DNA of 53,401 nt from Marinagarivorans sp. (GTDB taxonomy: Bacteria; Pseudomonadota; Gammaproteobacteria; Pseudomonadales; Cellvibrionaceae): contig JANQJB010000144.1 in the NCBI GenBank assembly GCA_028281865.1, forward strand, positions 1-53,401. Direction: 5' to 3'. The position numbers and the translations under genes are program-made. This document shows, in pieces, positions 31,443 to 41,023 of this stretch. Under the pieces are notes generated by a model. That model did not search any database. It saw only the letters and a program-made list of their open reading frames with translations, and had not been told where the DNA came from. Numbering within the stretch: position 1 is the stretch's first letter; the number at the start of each line of letters is the position of its first letter.

Positions 31443-32930
31443 ATGTGGGCTATGTTACCGAGCAAATTGTATCGATGCGAGCAAGTTCGCGCTCTTGATC
31501 GCCTGGTGATCGAAGCGCATGACACCCCAGGGATCGTTTTGATGAAACGCGCGGGACGCGCTGCATATGCCCGTTTAAATAAAACGTGGCCCGAGGCCAA
31601 AGCTGTTGTTGTCCTATGCGGCGGCGGTAATAACGGTGGAGACGGATATATCATTGCCGGTTTGGCGGCCCAACAACAAAAAATCGTTAAAGTATTGCAT
31701 TTGTACGACCCCACACAGCTTACAGGCGATGCTGCACTCGCTTTCCAATTCGCGCAGCAAGAAAACGTTGAGATTCTTCCTTTCAATGATCGACAAATGG
31801 TTGCGGATGGCAGTGTGATTGTTGATGCGATGCTGGGTACTGGCTTGAGTGGGGGCGTTCGCGACGATTATAAACGCGCTATTAAATGGGTTAATAATGT
31901 TGGGTTTCCAGTACTTGCGGTTGATATCCCGTCGGGAATTTGTGGCGACACCGGGGTAGTGCTGGGAGCAGCGGTTAACGCAGATATTACGGTGACGTTT
32001 ATTGGTTTAAAGCAAGGTTTATTAACTGCGCGTGCGCCGGCATTTGTAGGAGATTTGTTTTACGATAACTTAGATGTGCCGGACAATATTTTTGAGCAAA
32101 TTCCTGCAGATGCTATTCGAATTGGAAAAACAGCAGTTTCCAATAATAAATTAGAGCGACCAAAAGATGCTCACAAAGGTATGTTTGGCCATGTGCTAGT
32201 TGTCGGTGGTGATATTGGTTACGGTGGTGCGGGCATCATGGCAGCGGAAGCAGCACTTGCAGCGGGAAGCGGATTGGTCGGCTTGGCAACTCAGCCGGAG
32301 CATGTTGCGCCCGCATTAGCTTGCCGGCCGGAATTGATGGTCGCAGGCGTGAAATCAGGGCAAAGTTTAGAGCCGTTGCTCGATAAACCGTCCGTGCTTG
32401 TGGTTGGCCCCGGTTTAGGGCGCTCGTCTTGGTCTGAGCAATTCTTGCAAAAAAGTCTCGATACTGATCTGCCATTGGTGCTAGATGCTGATGCGTTAAA
32501 TTTGCTTGCTGGCCCTTTGCAAAGCCGAAAAAATCGCGGCAAGTGGATACTTACTCCACACCCTGGTGAAGCTGCAAGGCTATTAGGTACTTCAACGGAT
32601 GGCATACAAAGTGATCGCTTCAAAGCCGCACGCGAATTGCAGTCGCGCTATGGTGGGATCATTGTTTTAAAAGGTGCCGGTACGATAATTGCCGATGAGG
32701 CGGAGCTGTATCTCGCCGATGTTGGCAACCCTGCTATGGCTGTTGGGGGAACTGGTGACATCTTATCCGGTGTGGTAGGCGCGCTGTTGGCACAGGGCTT
32801 GTCACCGTTAGCGGCAGCGAAACTCGCGGTATCAGCACACGGTGAGGCAGCTGATTGCGTGATTGCTCAGGGACCAAATCACTTGTTTGCCAGTGAATTG
32901 ATTCCCGCATTACGCAAGGTGCTGCATTGA
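31443..32930 (+). CDS. nnr: Bifunctional NAD(P)HX epimerase / ADP-dependent NAD(P)HX dehydratase
   Basis: Repairs hydrated NAD(P)H. The N-terminal domain (about residues 1-215) is the YjeF_N epimerase with GGGNNGGDGYIIAG and VVDAMLGTGLSG. The C-terminal domain (about 230-495) is the ribokinase-like dehydratase with HKGMFGHVLVVGG, VLDADALNLLA and AVGGTGDILSGVVGA. I set the start at the ATG 31443, although a TTG at 31440 and an ATG at 31452 are possible; an AGAG upstream fits 31443. The length (495 aa) is typical of the fused form. It is followed closely by tsaE and amiB, the conserved nnr-tsaE-amiB-mutL run. Confidence 0.95.
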   Translation: MWAMLPSKLYRCEQVRALDRLVIEAHDTPGIVLMKRAGRAAYARLNKTWPEAKAVVVLCGGGNNGGDGYIIAGLAAQQQKIVKVLHLYDPTQLTGDAALAFQFAQQENVEILPFNDRQMVADGSVIVDAMLGTGLSGGVRDDYKRAIKWVNNVGFPVLAVDIPSGICGDTGVVLGAAVNADITVTFIGLKQGLLTARAPAFVGDLFYDNLDVPDNIFEQIPADAIRIGKTAVSNNKLERPKDAHKGMFGHVLVVGGDIGYGGAGIMAAEAALAAGSGLVGLATQPEHVAPALACRPELMVAGVKSGQSLEPLLDKPSVLVVGPGLGRSSWSEQFLQKSLDTDLPLVLDADALNLLAGPLQSRKNRGKWILTPHPGEAARLLGTSTDGIQSDRFKAARELQSRYGGIIVLKGAGTIIADEAELYLADVGNPAMAVGGTGDILSGVVGALLAQGLSPLAAAKLAVSAHGEAADCVIAQGPNHLFASELIPALRKVLH

Positions 32931-32955
32931 GTTTCTATCCTAAGCGTATTTTCGT

Positions 32956-33438
32956 ATGAGAACGATGAGCGACCCTGTTCTAACGAGTTTTGTTTTAGCT
33001 GATGAGGATGAAACTGTTGCATTAGGTAAGAAAATTGCAAAGTTGGTAAACGGCCGTGGCATTATTTTCCTCGAGGGAACTTTGGGCGCGGGAAAAACGA
33101 CTTTCGCCCGCGGAGTATTGGCTCAATTCGAATATTCAGGTGCAGTTAAGAGCCCAACTTATACGCTTGTCGAGAGTTATTCGTTCGATATGGGCAGGGT
33201 CAACCATTTCGATTTGTATCGCTTAGGAGAAGCTGAGGAGCTGGAATTTATTGGCATCCGAGATTACTTTGAAACAGAGGGCTTGAGTCTGATAGAGTGG
33301 CCGGAACGGGGCAGCGGCTATTTACCCCGTCCCGATATAGTCATTCGGTTTGACGTAATTAAAAATGGACGGTTAGCTAAAATACAGGGTTTGAGTGATC
33401 TGGGTTCAGCCGTGATTAAAAATTTAGAAGAATCGTAG
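32956..33438 (+). CDS. tsaE: TsaE, ATPase for tRNA t6A37 threonylcarbamoylation
   Basis: TsaE is an ATPase that cycles the TsaBD complex during t6A formation at position 37 of ANN-decoding tRNAs. The 160-residue product has the Walker A loop GTLGAGKTTFARG, SPTYTLVESY, and the conserved HFDLYRLGEAEEL and LIEWPERG. Two ATG codons (32956 and 32965) are possible; the upstream site is weak for both. It follows nnr by 25 bp. A 352-bp gap with no clear gene separates it from amiB, unusual because many relatives have the two adjacent. Confidence 0.97.
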   Translation: MRTMSDPVLTSFVLADEDETVALGKKIAKLVNGRGIIFLEGTLGAGKTTFARGVLAQFEYSGAVKSPTYTLVESYSFDMGRVNHFDLYRLGEAEELEFIGIRDYFETEGLSLIEWPERGSGYLPRPDIVIRFDVIKNGRLAKIQGLSDLGSAVIKNLEES

Positions 33439-33790
33439 GCACATAATCGCAAATACAACTGAGATTTTGCGTTATATAGGTGTTTCAATTGCTTGCTGCT
33501 GCGCAGCGTGATGAACAAACCAAGCCTTAAGTGCTCTGTGAGAAAACAAGGTAGGTGGAACAAAGTATTATTAAACAAGCTTCTACGCGAATTTTTAAGT
33601 TATTTGGTTGCCAATTGGCAATCGACATGGCGCCTGTCCCACCTAAAAAAATATTTTTGCTTATTACGGAGTTGTTTTGACATTGGGCTTGTCTTTGTTA
33701 CAGATGCCGGCTAGGTGTAGCCATTCGTCGGCAGGTACTTCATTTAATCATTCGTTTAACAAAAAGTCTTGTCGTTGCGGGACTGTGCTT
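33439..33790 (+). promoter_or_regulatory. tsaE-amiB intergenic region
   Basis: A 352-bp stretch with no gene I can support. It holds a perfect -35 hexamer TTGACA at 33677-33682, followed by only a weak TACAGA (33699-33704) at 16 bp. A nested hairpin (GGCTA-GGTG-TAGCC, 33709-33722, inside TGCCG/CGGCA) lies in the presumed amiB leader. Several short open frames cross the region, but none has a ribosome binding site together with a recognisable sequence. The amiB translation start is placed at its end (GTG 33791). Confidence 0.35.
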
Positions 33791-35110
33791 GTGAATTTGC
33801 GGCGGTTATTTTATTTACCTCTAGTTTTATTTGCTCTAAGTGCCTCTGAGTTAGTATTTGCCACGCAGGTAAACGGATTGCGTGTCTGGCGTGCGCCTGA
33901 TCATACGCGCGTTGTTTTCGATTTATCTGGCCCCGTCGAATACAAGCTTTTCCCGATGTCTAAACCCGATCGTATTGTTATTGATTTGGCAAAAAGCGAC
34001 GTCAAAAAAGGCTTCGATCAAGTCGATTTAGCCAATACTCCCATTATACGTGTGCGCTATGGTCGACAGGCAGGAGGCACTTTACGTGTCGTTTTTGATT
34101 TAAGGGAAAAGGTAAAAGCGCGTAGTTTTATATTGAAAAAACACGGGAATAAGCTCGATCGCTTAGTTATTGATTTGGAAGACGTAAAATCTAAATCTGA
34201 TAAGCTCAAACCGATTATTACGGAGGCGACAAAAGCTAGACGCGATATTCTAGTAGCAATAGATGCGGGCCACGGTGGTGAAGACCCTGGAGCAGTTGGG
34301 CCGAATAAAATGTATGAGAAAAGAGTTGTTCTCTCTATTGCAAAGAGGCTAAAAGCACTGCTTGATGCTCAGGAGGGTTATAGCGCATACATGGTTCGCA
34401 CCGGAGATTATTATATTGGTTTGAGTAAGCGGCGTGAAAAAGCGCGTGAGATAAAAGCGGACTTATTTATTTCTATCCACGCGGATGCTTTTAGACACCC
34501 ATCGGCTCGAGGCGTGTCGGTTTATGCATTATCCGAGAAAGGAGCAACCAGTGAAGAGGCTCAATTCCTGGCGGACAAGGAGAATCAGGCAGATAAAATT
34601 GGTGGTCATGTCAATGGTGATGACTCGATGTTAATGGGTGTGATTTACGATTTACTTATGACAGCTACAATGAGTGACAGTTTGGAAGTGGGTGCAGATG
34701 TGTTAAAGGAAATGGGAAAAATTGCGCGTATACATAAAAAACAAGTTGAGCAGGCAAACTTTGTGGTATTAAAAGCACATGATGTTCCATCAATTTTGGT
34801 GGAAACAGGTTTTATTTCCAATCCATACGAAGCGAAAAAACTGGCGACTCAAAGCTATCGTAATTTTTTAGCTAAAGCGATATTTGACGGGGTTAAAAAT
34901 TACTTTACACGCAACCCACCCACGCGCGCGACGGCGAGTGAAAAACCGGTGATGACAAAGCCTGATATTGAATATGTGATCGTGCGTGGTGATACTTTGT
35001 CTGAGATTGCGAAACGTTACAAAGTATCGGTTAATAGAATAATAAAACACAATAATCTCAAAAGTGTCAAAATTCGTGTGGGCCAGAAAATTCGCATTCC
35101 AACGGGTTAG
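33791..35110 (+). CDS. amiB: N-acetylmuramoyl-L-alanine amidase AmiB (AMIN, amidase_3, LysM)
   Basis: Periplasmic zinc amidase that cuts septal peptidoglycan during daughter-cell separation. From GTG 33791 the product is 439 residues; CGGGA at 33778-33782 lies 8 bases upstream, and this start gives a clean signal peptide (MNLRRLFYLPLVLFAL, cleaved near LVFA). The frame is open upstream to 33677, but that extension has no signal-like N-terminus. An AMIN domain (about residues 28-125) is followed by the amidase_3 domain with DAGHGGEDPGA, SIHADAF and VETGFISNP, and a C-terminal LysM (RGDTLSEIAKRYKVS). The insert around SEEAQFLADKEN matches the autoinhibitory region relieved by EnvC-type activators. 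mutL follows 131 bp later. Confidence 0.95.
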   Translation: MNLRRLFYLPLVLFALSASELVFATQVNGLRVWRAPDHTRVVFDLSGPVEYKLFPMSKPDRIVIDLAKSDVKKGFDQVDLANTPIIRVRYGRQAGGTLRVVFDLREKVKARSFILKKHGNKLDRLVIDLEDVKSKSDKLKPIITEATKARRDILVAIDAGHGGEDPGAVGPNKMYEKRVVLSIAKRLKALLDAQEGYSAYMVRTGDYYIGLSKRREKAREIKADLFISIHADAFRHPSARGVSVYALSEKGATSEEAQFLADKENQADKIGGHVNGDDSMLMGVIYDLLMTATMSDSLEVGADVLKEMGKIARIHKKQVEQANFVVLKAHDVPSILVETGFISNPYEAKKLATQSYRNFLAKAIFDGVKNYFTRNPPTRATASEKPVMTKPDIEYVIVRGDTLSEIAKRYKVSVNRIIKHNNLKSVKIRVGQKIRIPTG

Positions 35111-35241
35111 CGCGGTGCTGAGAAACATGAGTGTTATTCTGAGACGCCTTAGATTAAATTAAAGCAAGTTTTACTTATTTGATTTTCAATTTCATTTGCT
35201 AAGTGGTTCAGGTTTGAACTGAGCTAAAGAAAAAATTATTC

Positions 35242-37077
35242 ATGGCAAAAATTCATCTGCTAAGTCCACGTCTTGCGAACCAAATAGCTGCTGGCGAAGT
35301 TGTTGAACGGCCTGCTTCAGTTGTTAAAGAACTCTTAGAAAATAGTTTGGATGCTGGCTCTACACAACTCGATGTAGAAGTTGAATCTGGGGGCGTAAAA
35401 TTAATCCGAATACGTGACAACGGCTGCGGGCTGGAAAAGGAAGACTTGCCGCTTGCTTTATCTCGACACGCGACAAGTAAGATAATTAACCTTGACGATT
35501 TGGAAGCGGTGGAGACTTTAGGGTTTCGTGGCGAAGCACTGGCGAGTATAACTTCTGTATCGCGCTTGACGCTTACCAGCAATTGCGCTGATGCAGGTGG
35601 TGCTTGGAGCGTAAAAGCTGAGGGTAGAGAAATGAAGCCTGACGTAGTACCGGCGGCGCACCCCCAGGGCACTACCGTGGAGGTGCGTGATTTATTTTTT
35701 AATACGCCGGCACGGCGTAAATTTTTACGCACGGAAAAAACCGAATTTAATCGAATAGAAGACAATTTAAAGCGCATTGCGCTGTCGCGCTTTGACGTCG
35801 GCTTCTCGTTAAAAAATGCAGGGCGTGTGTTACATATGTGGCGCCCGGCGTCGTCTGCCGTAGAGCAGGAACGACGTGTGGCGCAAATCTGTGGCCCGGA
35901 ATTTATTAATAATGCCTTGTCAATTGATATAGAGCGCAGTGGGCTAAAATTATCCGGCTGGGTTGCTTTTCCGACTTTTTCTCGCAGTCAGGCCGACTTA
36001 CAACACTTTTATGTTAACGGTCGCTGCATTCGCGATAAATTAGTGACGCATGCAGTGCGCCAAGCTTATCAAGATGTTTTGTTTCACGGGCGGCATCCCG
36101 CATATGTTCTTTATCTCGAGCTCGATCCTGCTAGCGTCGATGTTAATGTTCATCCGACAAAGCACGAGGTCCGCTTTCGCGATGGCCGATTAGTGCACGA
36201 CTTTTTGTTTCGTTCGCTGCATCATGCGCTTGCAGATTTAAATCCCGAAATACAAAAAACAACAGCAAAACTCGAATCTGCTCTAGAAGAAGAGCCTTCT
36301 GCGGTACAAGGTTATTCGCAGGCGAGTATTAATTTTCACGACTCGGCATCTTCGACAAATGTCTTTTCGCCCGGTAATTCAAATTTTTCACCTACTCCGA
36401 CATCGGTGACAAATGTAAACGAACAGTTAGCGGTTTATGCGGCTTTAACTGGTGCAGAACAAGCAGTGAGCTCGGATGAGAGTTTAAACGATGTTCCCCC
36501 TTTGGGCTTGGCGCTGGGTCAGTTGCACGGTATATATATCCTGGCGCAAAACGCGCATGGCTTAGTTGTCGTTGATATGCATGCGGCGCACGAGCGCATT
36601 ACTTATGAACGAATGAAAACACAATATGCTGCAAATGGTGTTCAATCGCAGCCTCTTTTAGTGCCGCAAACACTGGCTGTAAGTGAAAAAGAGGCGAATT
36701 ACGCCGAGTCCAATCAGACGCTTTTTACCTCGCTTGGTTTTGAGCTCGCGCGCGCTGGGCCTGAGTCTATTTTAGTTCGTCAGATTCCGGTTATGCTAAA
36801 TCATGCCGACGTTGAGTCGCTGGTTCGCGATGTGCTGAGTGATCTTATTGAATATGGTATGAGCTCCCGCATAGAGCAAAAAATTAATGAGGTTATGGGC
36901 ACGATGGCTTGCCACACGAGTGTGCGTGCAAATCGAAAATTGACGCTACAAGAAATGAATGCACTATTACGTGATATGGAGGCCACTGAGCGCAGTGGTC
37001 AATGCAATCATGGGCGCCCCACTTGGACGCAATTTTCGATTGCGCAATTGGATGCACTCTTTAAACGCGGCCAGTAA
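35242..37077 (+). CDS. mutL: MutL, mismatch repair ATPase with predicted nickase motif
   Basis: MutL couples mismatch recognition by MutS to strand incision. The 611-residue protein has the GHKL ATPase motifs NSLDAG, DNGCG and [10 protein letters not shown] in the first 100 residues, a variable linker (about 340-410), and a C-terminal dimerisation domain. That domain contains [12 protein letters not shown] (Asp445-Glu456), which fits the metal-binding endonuclease signature DQHAxxExxxxE except that Gln is Met. It also has CNHGRPTW and [12 protein letters not shown] near the end, fitting the other two nickase motifs. This is the Pseudomonas-type MutL of bacteria lacking MutH, not the E. coli type. 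miaA follows 5 bp later. Confidence 0.97.
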   Translation: MAKIHLLSPRLANQIAAGEVVERPASVVKELLENSLDAGSTQLDVEVESGGVKLIRIRDNGCGLEKEDLPLALSRHATSKIINLDDLEAVETLGFRGEALASITSVSRLTLTSNCADAGGAWSVKAEGREMKPDVVPAAHPQGTTVEVRDLFFNTPARRKFLRTEKTEFNRIEDNLKRIALSRFDVGFSLKNAGRVLHMWRPASSAVEQERRVAQICGPEFINNALSIDIERSGLKLSGWVAFPTFSRSQADLQHFYVNGRCIRDKLVTHAVRQAYQDVLFHGRHPAYVLYLELDPASVDVNVHPTKHEVRFRDGRLVHDFLFRSLHHALADLNPEIQKTTAKLESALEEEPSAVQGYSQASINFHDSASSTNVFSPGNSNFSPTPTSVTNVNEQLAVYAALTGAEQAVSSDESLNDVPPLGLALGQLHGIYILAQNAHGLVVVDMHAAHERITYERMKTQYAANGVQSQPLLVPQTLAVSEKEANYAESNQTLFTSLGFELARAGPESILVRQIPVMLNHADVESLVRDVLSDLIEYGMSSRIEQKINEVMGTMACHTSVRANRKLTLQEMNALLRDMEATERSGQCNHGRPTWTQFSIAQLDALFKRGQ

Positions 37078-37082
37078 TTTAA

Positions 37083-38051
37083 ATGCACCATAAGAGCCGA
37101 AAAACGGCTATTGCGATAATGGGCCCGACCGCTTCGGGTAAGACGGCCTTGGCCGCGGATCTATGTCGCTGTTTGCCCGCTGATATTATCAGTGTTGATT
37201 CGGCTCTCGTATACCGCGGTATGAATATTGGCACAGCGAAACCAAGTTCGGAAGAATTAGCACTGGCGCCTCACAAACTTATTGATATACGTGACCCTGC
37301 AGAACCTTACTCCGCAAAAGATTTTTGCGAAGACGCAGCCAAAGAAATTCAATCGATTTTTGCAGGCGAACGTATACCTTTGCTAGTTGGCGGGACAATG
37401 CTGTACTTTAAGTCGTTGTTGGAGGGTATTTCCGATATGCCGGCGAGCGAAACAAATGTGCGTCAGGCAATTGTTAATACCGCGTTAGAAAAAGGCTGGC
37501 CTTATATTCATAAATTGTTGGCAGAAGTTGATCCCGAGAGCGCTGCGCGAATTCATCCGAATCACTCACAGAGGCTGACACGTGCATTAGAGGTTTACCG
37601 CCTTTCGGGCATTCCGTTGAGCGAATGGCAAAACAAAAGCGTCGCGGGTTTGCTTGGTGACTATAATTGGGTGCAATTGGCGATCGCGCCTCGAGACCGT
37701 AAAGTTTTGCATCAGCGAATTGAGCAGCGATTCAAATTAATGCTTGATCGGGGATTGGTTGAAGAAGTTAAACTATTATACGAGCGCGATGATCTAAATC
37801 CAGACTTGCCGGCGATTCGTGCGGTAGGCTATCGACAGGTATGGGATTATCTCGCTGGAGAAGTCGACTACGACACAATGGTCGAGCGTGGAATCGCGGC
37901 TACGCGCCAGCTCGCCAAACGGCAATTAACTTGGCTTAGAAGTTGGCACGGTTTGAGCTGGGTCTATACTCAAGATGAGCGAGGAGAATTATTAAGGTCT
38001 GATGAAATTTTGCGGAAGGCCTTGAACATTATCACCCCGATGACCATATAA
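37083..38051 (+). CDS. miaA: tRNA dimethylallyltransferase
   Basis: MiaA adds the dimethylallyl group to A37 of tRNAs reading codons that begin with U, the first step toward ms2i6A. The 322-residue product has the P-loop [14 protein letters not shown], the catalytic/substrate segment [31 protein letters not shown], and [12 protein letters not shown] with a C-terminal [12 protein letters not shown]. All are typical. It starts 5 bp after the mutL stop, and hfq follows 147 bp later. The order mutL-miaA-hfq-hflX is conserved across gammaproteobacteria. Confidence 0.98.
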   Translation: MHHKSRKTAIAIMGPTASGKTALAADLCRCLPADIISVDSALVYRGMNIGTAKPSSEELALAPHKLIDIRDPAEPYSAKDFCEDAAKEIQSIFAGERIPLLVGGTMLYFKSLLEGISDMPASETNVRQAIVNTALEKGWPYIHKLLAEVDPESAARIHPNHSQRLTRALEVYRLSGIPLSEWQNKSVAGLLGDYNWVQLAIAPRDRKVLHQRIEQRFKLMLDRGLVEEVKLLYERDDLNPDLPAIRAVGYRQVWDYLAGEVDYDTMVERGIAATRQLAKRQLTWLRSWHGLSWVYTQDERGELLRSDEILRKALNIITPMTI

Positions 38052-38198
38052 TAGGATCGGTAGGTGAACTCTCTCATTGCTTTTTGTGTCAATGCTTAGG
38101 CACCTTTGCCCAAACGGCGCTTGGTAATGAAGTATTACTCAATAACGAATAACAACACTGTTTGGTAAATTTTTTTTTGTTCCCTCAGGAGAATAACT

Positions 38199-38456
38199 AT
38201 GTCAAAAGGGCACTCTTTACAAGACCCTTACTTAAATGTACTGCGTAAAGAACGTATACCCGTGTCAATCTACTTGGTGAATGGTATTAAACTCCAGGGC
38301 CAAGTGGAGTCGTTTGACCAGTTTGTCGTCTTGCTAAAAAACACCGTCAGTCAAATGGTTTATAAGCATGCCATCTCGACTATTGTTCCATCTCGACCAG
38401 TGCGCATACCCGCGTTGAACCCTGACAATCCAGGTGAAAATGAAGCCGGGGATTAA
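38199..38456 (+). CDS. hfq: Hfq RNA chaperone
   Basis: Hfq is a hexameric Sm-like protein that pairs small RNAs with mRNAs. The 85-residue product has Sm1 ([20 protein letters not shown]) and Sm2 ([11 protein letters not shown]). The proximal-face residues match the E. coli numbering: Gln8, Phe39, Lys56 and His57. The C-terminal tail is short (about 18 residues, ending NEAGD), much shorter than the E. coli tail, as in Pseudomonas. A strong CAGGAG ribosome binding site precedes the ATG. A 147-bp upstream gap may hold promoters, as hfq in relatives has several. Confidence 0.98.
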   Translation: MSKGHSLQDPYLNVLRKERIPVSIYLVNGIKLQGQVESFDQFVVLLKNTVSQMVYKHAISTIVPSRPVRIPALNPDNPGENEAGD

Positions 38457-38467
38457 CGAGGTAAAAT

Positions 38468-39799
38468 TTGTTTTTTGAACGTCCAGAGTCAGGTGAACTG
38501 TCTGTACTGGTTCACCTGGATATTCAAAACTTATCGCAAAGTAACGACGCTAGAGAATTCGAAGAACTCTCCCTTTCAGCAGGCGCAGATCCCATTGCTT
38601 TGTTGTCGGGTGCTCGAGCGAGCCCGCATGCCAAGTTTTTTATTGGCACAGGCAAATTGGATGAATTAAAAACCTTAGTCGTTGAAAATAAAGCTGAGCT
38701 TGTGATCTTTAATCACTCTTTGACGCCTGGTCAAGAGCGTAATCTAGAACACGAACTGAAATGCCGTGTGCTCGACCGCACTGGGCTGATTCTCGATATT
38801 TTTGCGCAGCGGGCACGGACACATGAGGGCAAGCTACAGGTTGAGTTGGCGCAGTTGCGCCATATGTCGACACGCCTAGTGCGAGGTTGGACGCATTTGG
38901 AGAGACAAAAAGGCGGGATCGGCTTGCGCGGGCCGGGTGAAACCCAGCTAGAAACCGACCGCCGACTTTTGCGTGCCCGGATCAAAACTATCGAAAAGCG
39001 ATTGGAAAAAGTGCGCAAACAGCGCGCTCAAGGGCGTCGGTCGCGGGCGCGCTCCGACATTGATTCGATTTCCCTTGTCGGTTACACCAACGCGGGTAAG
39101 TCAACCCTATTTAACGCACTTACGTCATCAGAGGTTTATGCTGAAGATCAACTATTCGCTACGTTGGATCCGACGATGCGGCGTATTGAAGTACCCAATA
39201 TCGGCCCGGCGATTATTGCGGATACGGTTGGGTTTATTAGCCATTTGCCTCACCGCTTGGTGGAAGCCTTTCGCGCCACTTTAGAAGAGGCAGCGAGTGC
39301 TGATTTACTGCTGCATGTTGTCGATTCTGCTGACCCAGAGCGCCTGCGAAATGTTGAACAGGTTCAGGAAGTGCTTACGGAAATTGGTGCCGGCGATATC
39401 CAGCAGTTATGTGTTTTCAACAAAACCGATTTGTTACAAAACATGCCACCGCGCATTGACCGGGATGAAAATGGCAAACCCATTGCGGTTTGGGTTTCGG
39501 CAATTAAAAACCAGGGTTTCGATTTGCTTTACCGCGCGGTGTCCGAGCTACTGGGTGAAAAGCTCTGTTCGGGTTGTTTGCGTATAGCCTCAGGTATGGA
39601 GCGTTTGCGCGCTAGGCTTTATCAGGCAAAAGCGGTTGTTGGTGAAACATATTTAGATGATGGGTCGTCAGAGATAAAGATCCGATTGCCAGAAGCGGAT
39701 TTTAACCGTATCCTCGCGAGCGAATCTTTCGCGGGTGATCAGTTGCAGTGGGCTGGAATAAACGGAACGGAAAAAAGTGGTAATAACCTTCTGATTTAA
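38468..39799 (+). CDS. hflX: HflX, ribosome-binding GTPase
   Basis: HflX splits stalled or heat-damaged ribosomes. The 443-residue product has an N-terminal HflX domain and a GTPase domain with G1 GYTNAGKSTLFNAL, G3 DTVGFI and G4 NKTDLL. The region KGGIGLRGPGETQLETDRR is the conserved glycine-rich element of the family. The start is TTG at 38468 with GAGGT at 38458-38462, which overlaps the hfq stop region; translation is probably coupled to hfq, 11 bp upstream. hflKC follow. Confidence 0.96.
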   Translation: MFFERPESGELSVLVHLDIQNLSQSNDAREFEELSLSAGADPIALLSGARASPHAKFFIGTGKLDELKTLVVENKAELVIFNHSLTPGQERNLEHELKCRVLDRTGLILDIFAQRARTHEGKLQVELAQLRHMSTRLVRGWTHLERQKGGIGLRGPGETQLETDRRLLRARIKTIEKRLEKVRKQRAQGRRSRARSDIDSISLVGYTNAGKSTLFNALTSSEVYAEDQLFATLDPTMRRIEVPNIGPAIIADTVGFISHLPHRLVEAFRATLEEAASADLLLHVVDSADPERLRNVEQVQEVLTEIGAGDIQQLCVFNKTDLLQNMPPRIDRDENGKPIAVWVSAIKNQGFDLLYRAVSELLGEKLCSGCLRIASGMERLRARLYQAKAVVGETYLDDGSSEIKIRLPEADFNRILASESFAGDQLQWAGINGTEKSGNNLLI

Positions 39800-39855
39800 G
39801 CCAGCATCGCGTTCATATACTTCTTTTTATTTCGATTGAAACACTGGAGTTTTCT

Positions 39856-41022
39856 ATGGCCTGGAATGAACCGGGTGGTAACGACAAAGATCCGTGGGGA
39901 AATAATCGTAAAGGTAATAACGATGGCCCTCCTGACTTTGATGAAATATTGAAAGACGTCGGTAATAAGGTCACGCGACTCTTTGGTGGAGGCGGAGGGT
40001 CCCGCGGCTCCAGCAGTGGTGATAATAAAGGCTCAATTATGGGCCTTGTCATTATCGCCTTGGTCGTTATTGCCGGCTTTTATATCTTTAAGGGCTTTGC
40101 TATCGTCAACGAGCAAGAGCGGGCGGTGGTTTTACGTTTTGGTTCCTATTCTGATACCAAGCCGCCGGGGCTGCGCTGGAATCCCCCCTTCGTTGATACA
40201 GTATTTACGGTAAACGTTACGCAAGTGCGTGAATGGACGACAAATGAGCAAATGTTGACCAAGGATCTCAATATTGTCGATATCAAGCTTTCGGCCCAGT
40301 ACGCAATCGCCGATGCGCGAAATTTTGCGTTGAATGTAAAAGATCCCGAAGTGAGTTTGCGCCAAGCGGCCAACAGTGCCCTGCGCCACGTTGTCGGTTC
40401 AAATGCTATGCACGATGTACTCACTGAGGGCCGCGCGCAAATAGGGATTGATGTGCAACGTCGTCTGCAAGAATATTTGGATAATTACACTACAGGTATT
40501 CGTGTAGAAAAGGTTAATATCGAGGACTCTAACCCGCCACGCGAAGTGCAAGATGCTTTTGACGATGTTATTAAAGCGCGCGAGGATGAGGAACGCTATA
40601 AAAACGAGGCACAAGCCTATGCCAATGAAATTATTCCTAAGTCGCGTGGTTATGCACAGCAGATGATTGAGCAAGCCAGTGCTTACAAGGCTGAAGTCGT
40701 CGCCAAGGCCGAAGGTGAGGCACGGCGTTTTGAACTGCTGCTTTCTGAATATGAGTTGTCTCCTGAGGTGACCCGTCAACGGCTTTATCTCGATGCAATG
40801 CAGGAAGTCATGAGCCGTACGACAAAGGTTATGGTTGATGTCGAGGGCGGTAACAACATGATGTACCTCCCTCTGGATAAATTGGTTGAAACAGGCCGTT
40901 CTGTGGCTGCGAGTCAGCGCGGTGTCTCGCAAACGGATCTTGAACAATTTATCCGTCAGCAAGTTTCTGAGCAAATAAGGCGCGAAGTTGGTAATAGTTC
41001 GCGCGCCAGAGGGGGACGTTAA
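39856..41022 (+). CDS. hflK: HflK, FtsH protease regulator (SPFH/prohibitin family)
   Basis: HflK forms with HflC a large inner-membrane complex that controls FtsH. The 388-residue product has a Gly/Asp/Asn-rich cytoplasmic N-terminus (about residues 1-60), one membrane helix (about 61-81, GLVIIALVVIAGFYIF), and a periplasmic prohibitin/SPFH domain (about 85-265). A coiled coil (about 235-310) and an Arg-rich tail follow. Length and order are standard. hflC starts 1 bp after its stop, so the two are translationally coupled. Confidence 0.97.
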   Translation: MAWNEPGGNDKDPWGNNRKGNNDGPPDFDEILKDVGNKVTRLFGGGGGSRGSSSGDNKGSIMGLVIIALVVIAGFYIFKGFAIVNEQERAVVLRFGSYSDTKPPGLRWNPPFVDTVFTVNVTQVREWTTNEQMLTKDLNIVDIKLSAQYAIADARNFALNVKDPEVSLRQAANSALRHVVGSNAMHDVLTEGRAQIGIDVQRRLQEYLDNYTTGIRVEKVNIEDSNPPREVQDAFDDVIKAREDEERYKNEAQAYANEIIPKSRGYAQQMIEQASAYKAEVVAKAEGEARRFELLLSEYELSPEVTRQRLYLDAMQEVMSRTTKVMVDVEGGNNMMYLPLDKLVETGRSVAASQRGVSQTDLEQFIRQQVSEQIRREVGNSSRARGGR

Positions 41023-41023
41023 T

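Noticed and set aside
33493-33714. 73-codon plus-strand open frame between tsaE and amiB
   Set aside because: TTG start, no ribosome binding site, and a basic low-complexity product with no recognisable domain.
33677-33790. N-terminal extension of amiB from TTG 33677
   Set aside because: The TTG is the first half of a perfect TTGACA hexamer; the extension lacks a signal peptide, while GTG 33791 has a good site and a clean signal sequence.
35253-35777. 174-codon minus-strand frame inside mutL
   Set aside because: Fully antisense to the conserved ATPase domain; a composition artefact.
40399-40974. 191-codon minus-strand frame inside hflK
   Set aside because: Antisense to a conserved gene and without a recognisable product.
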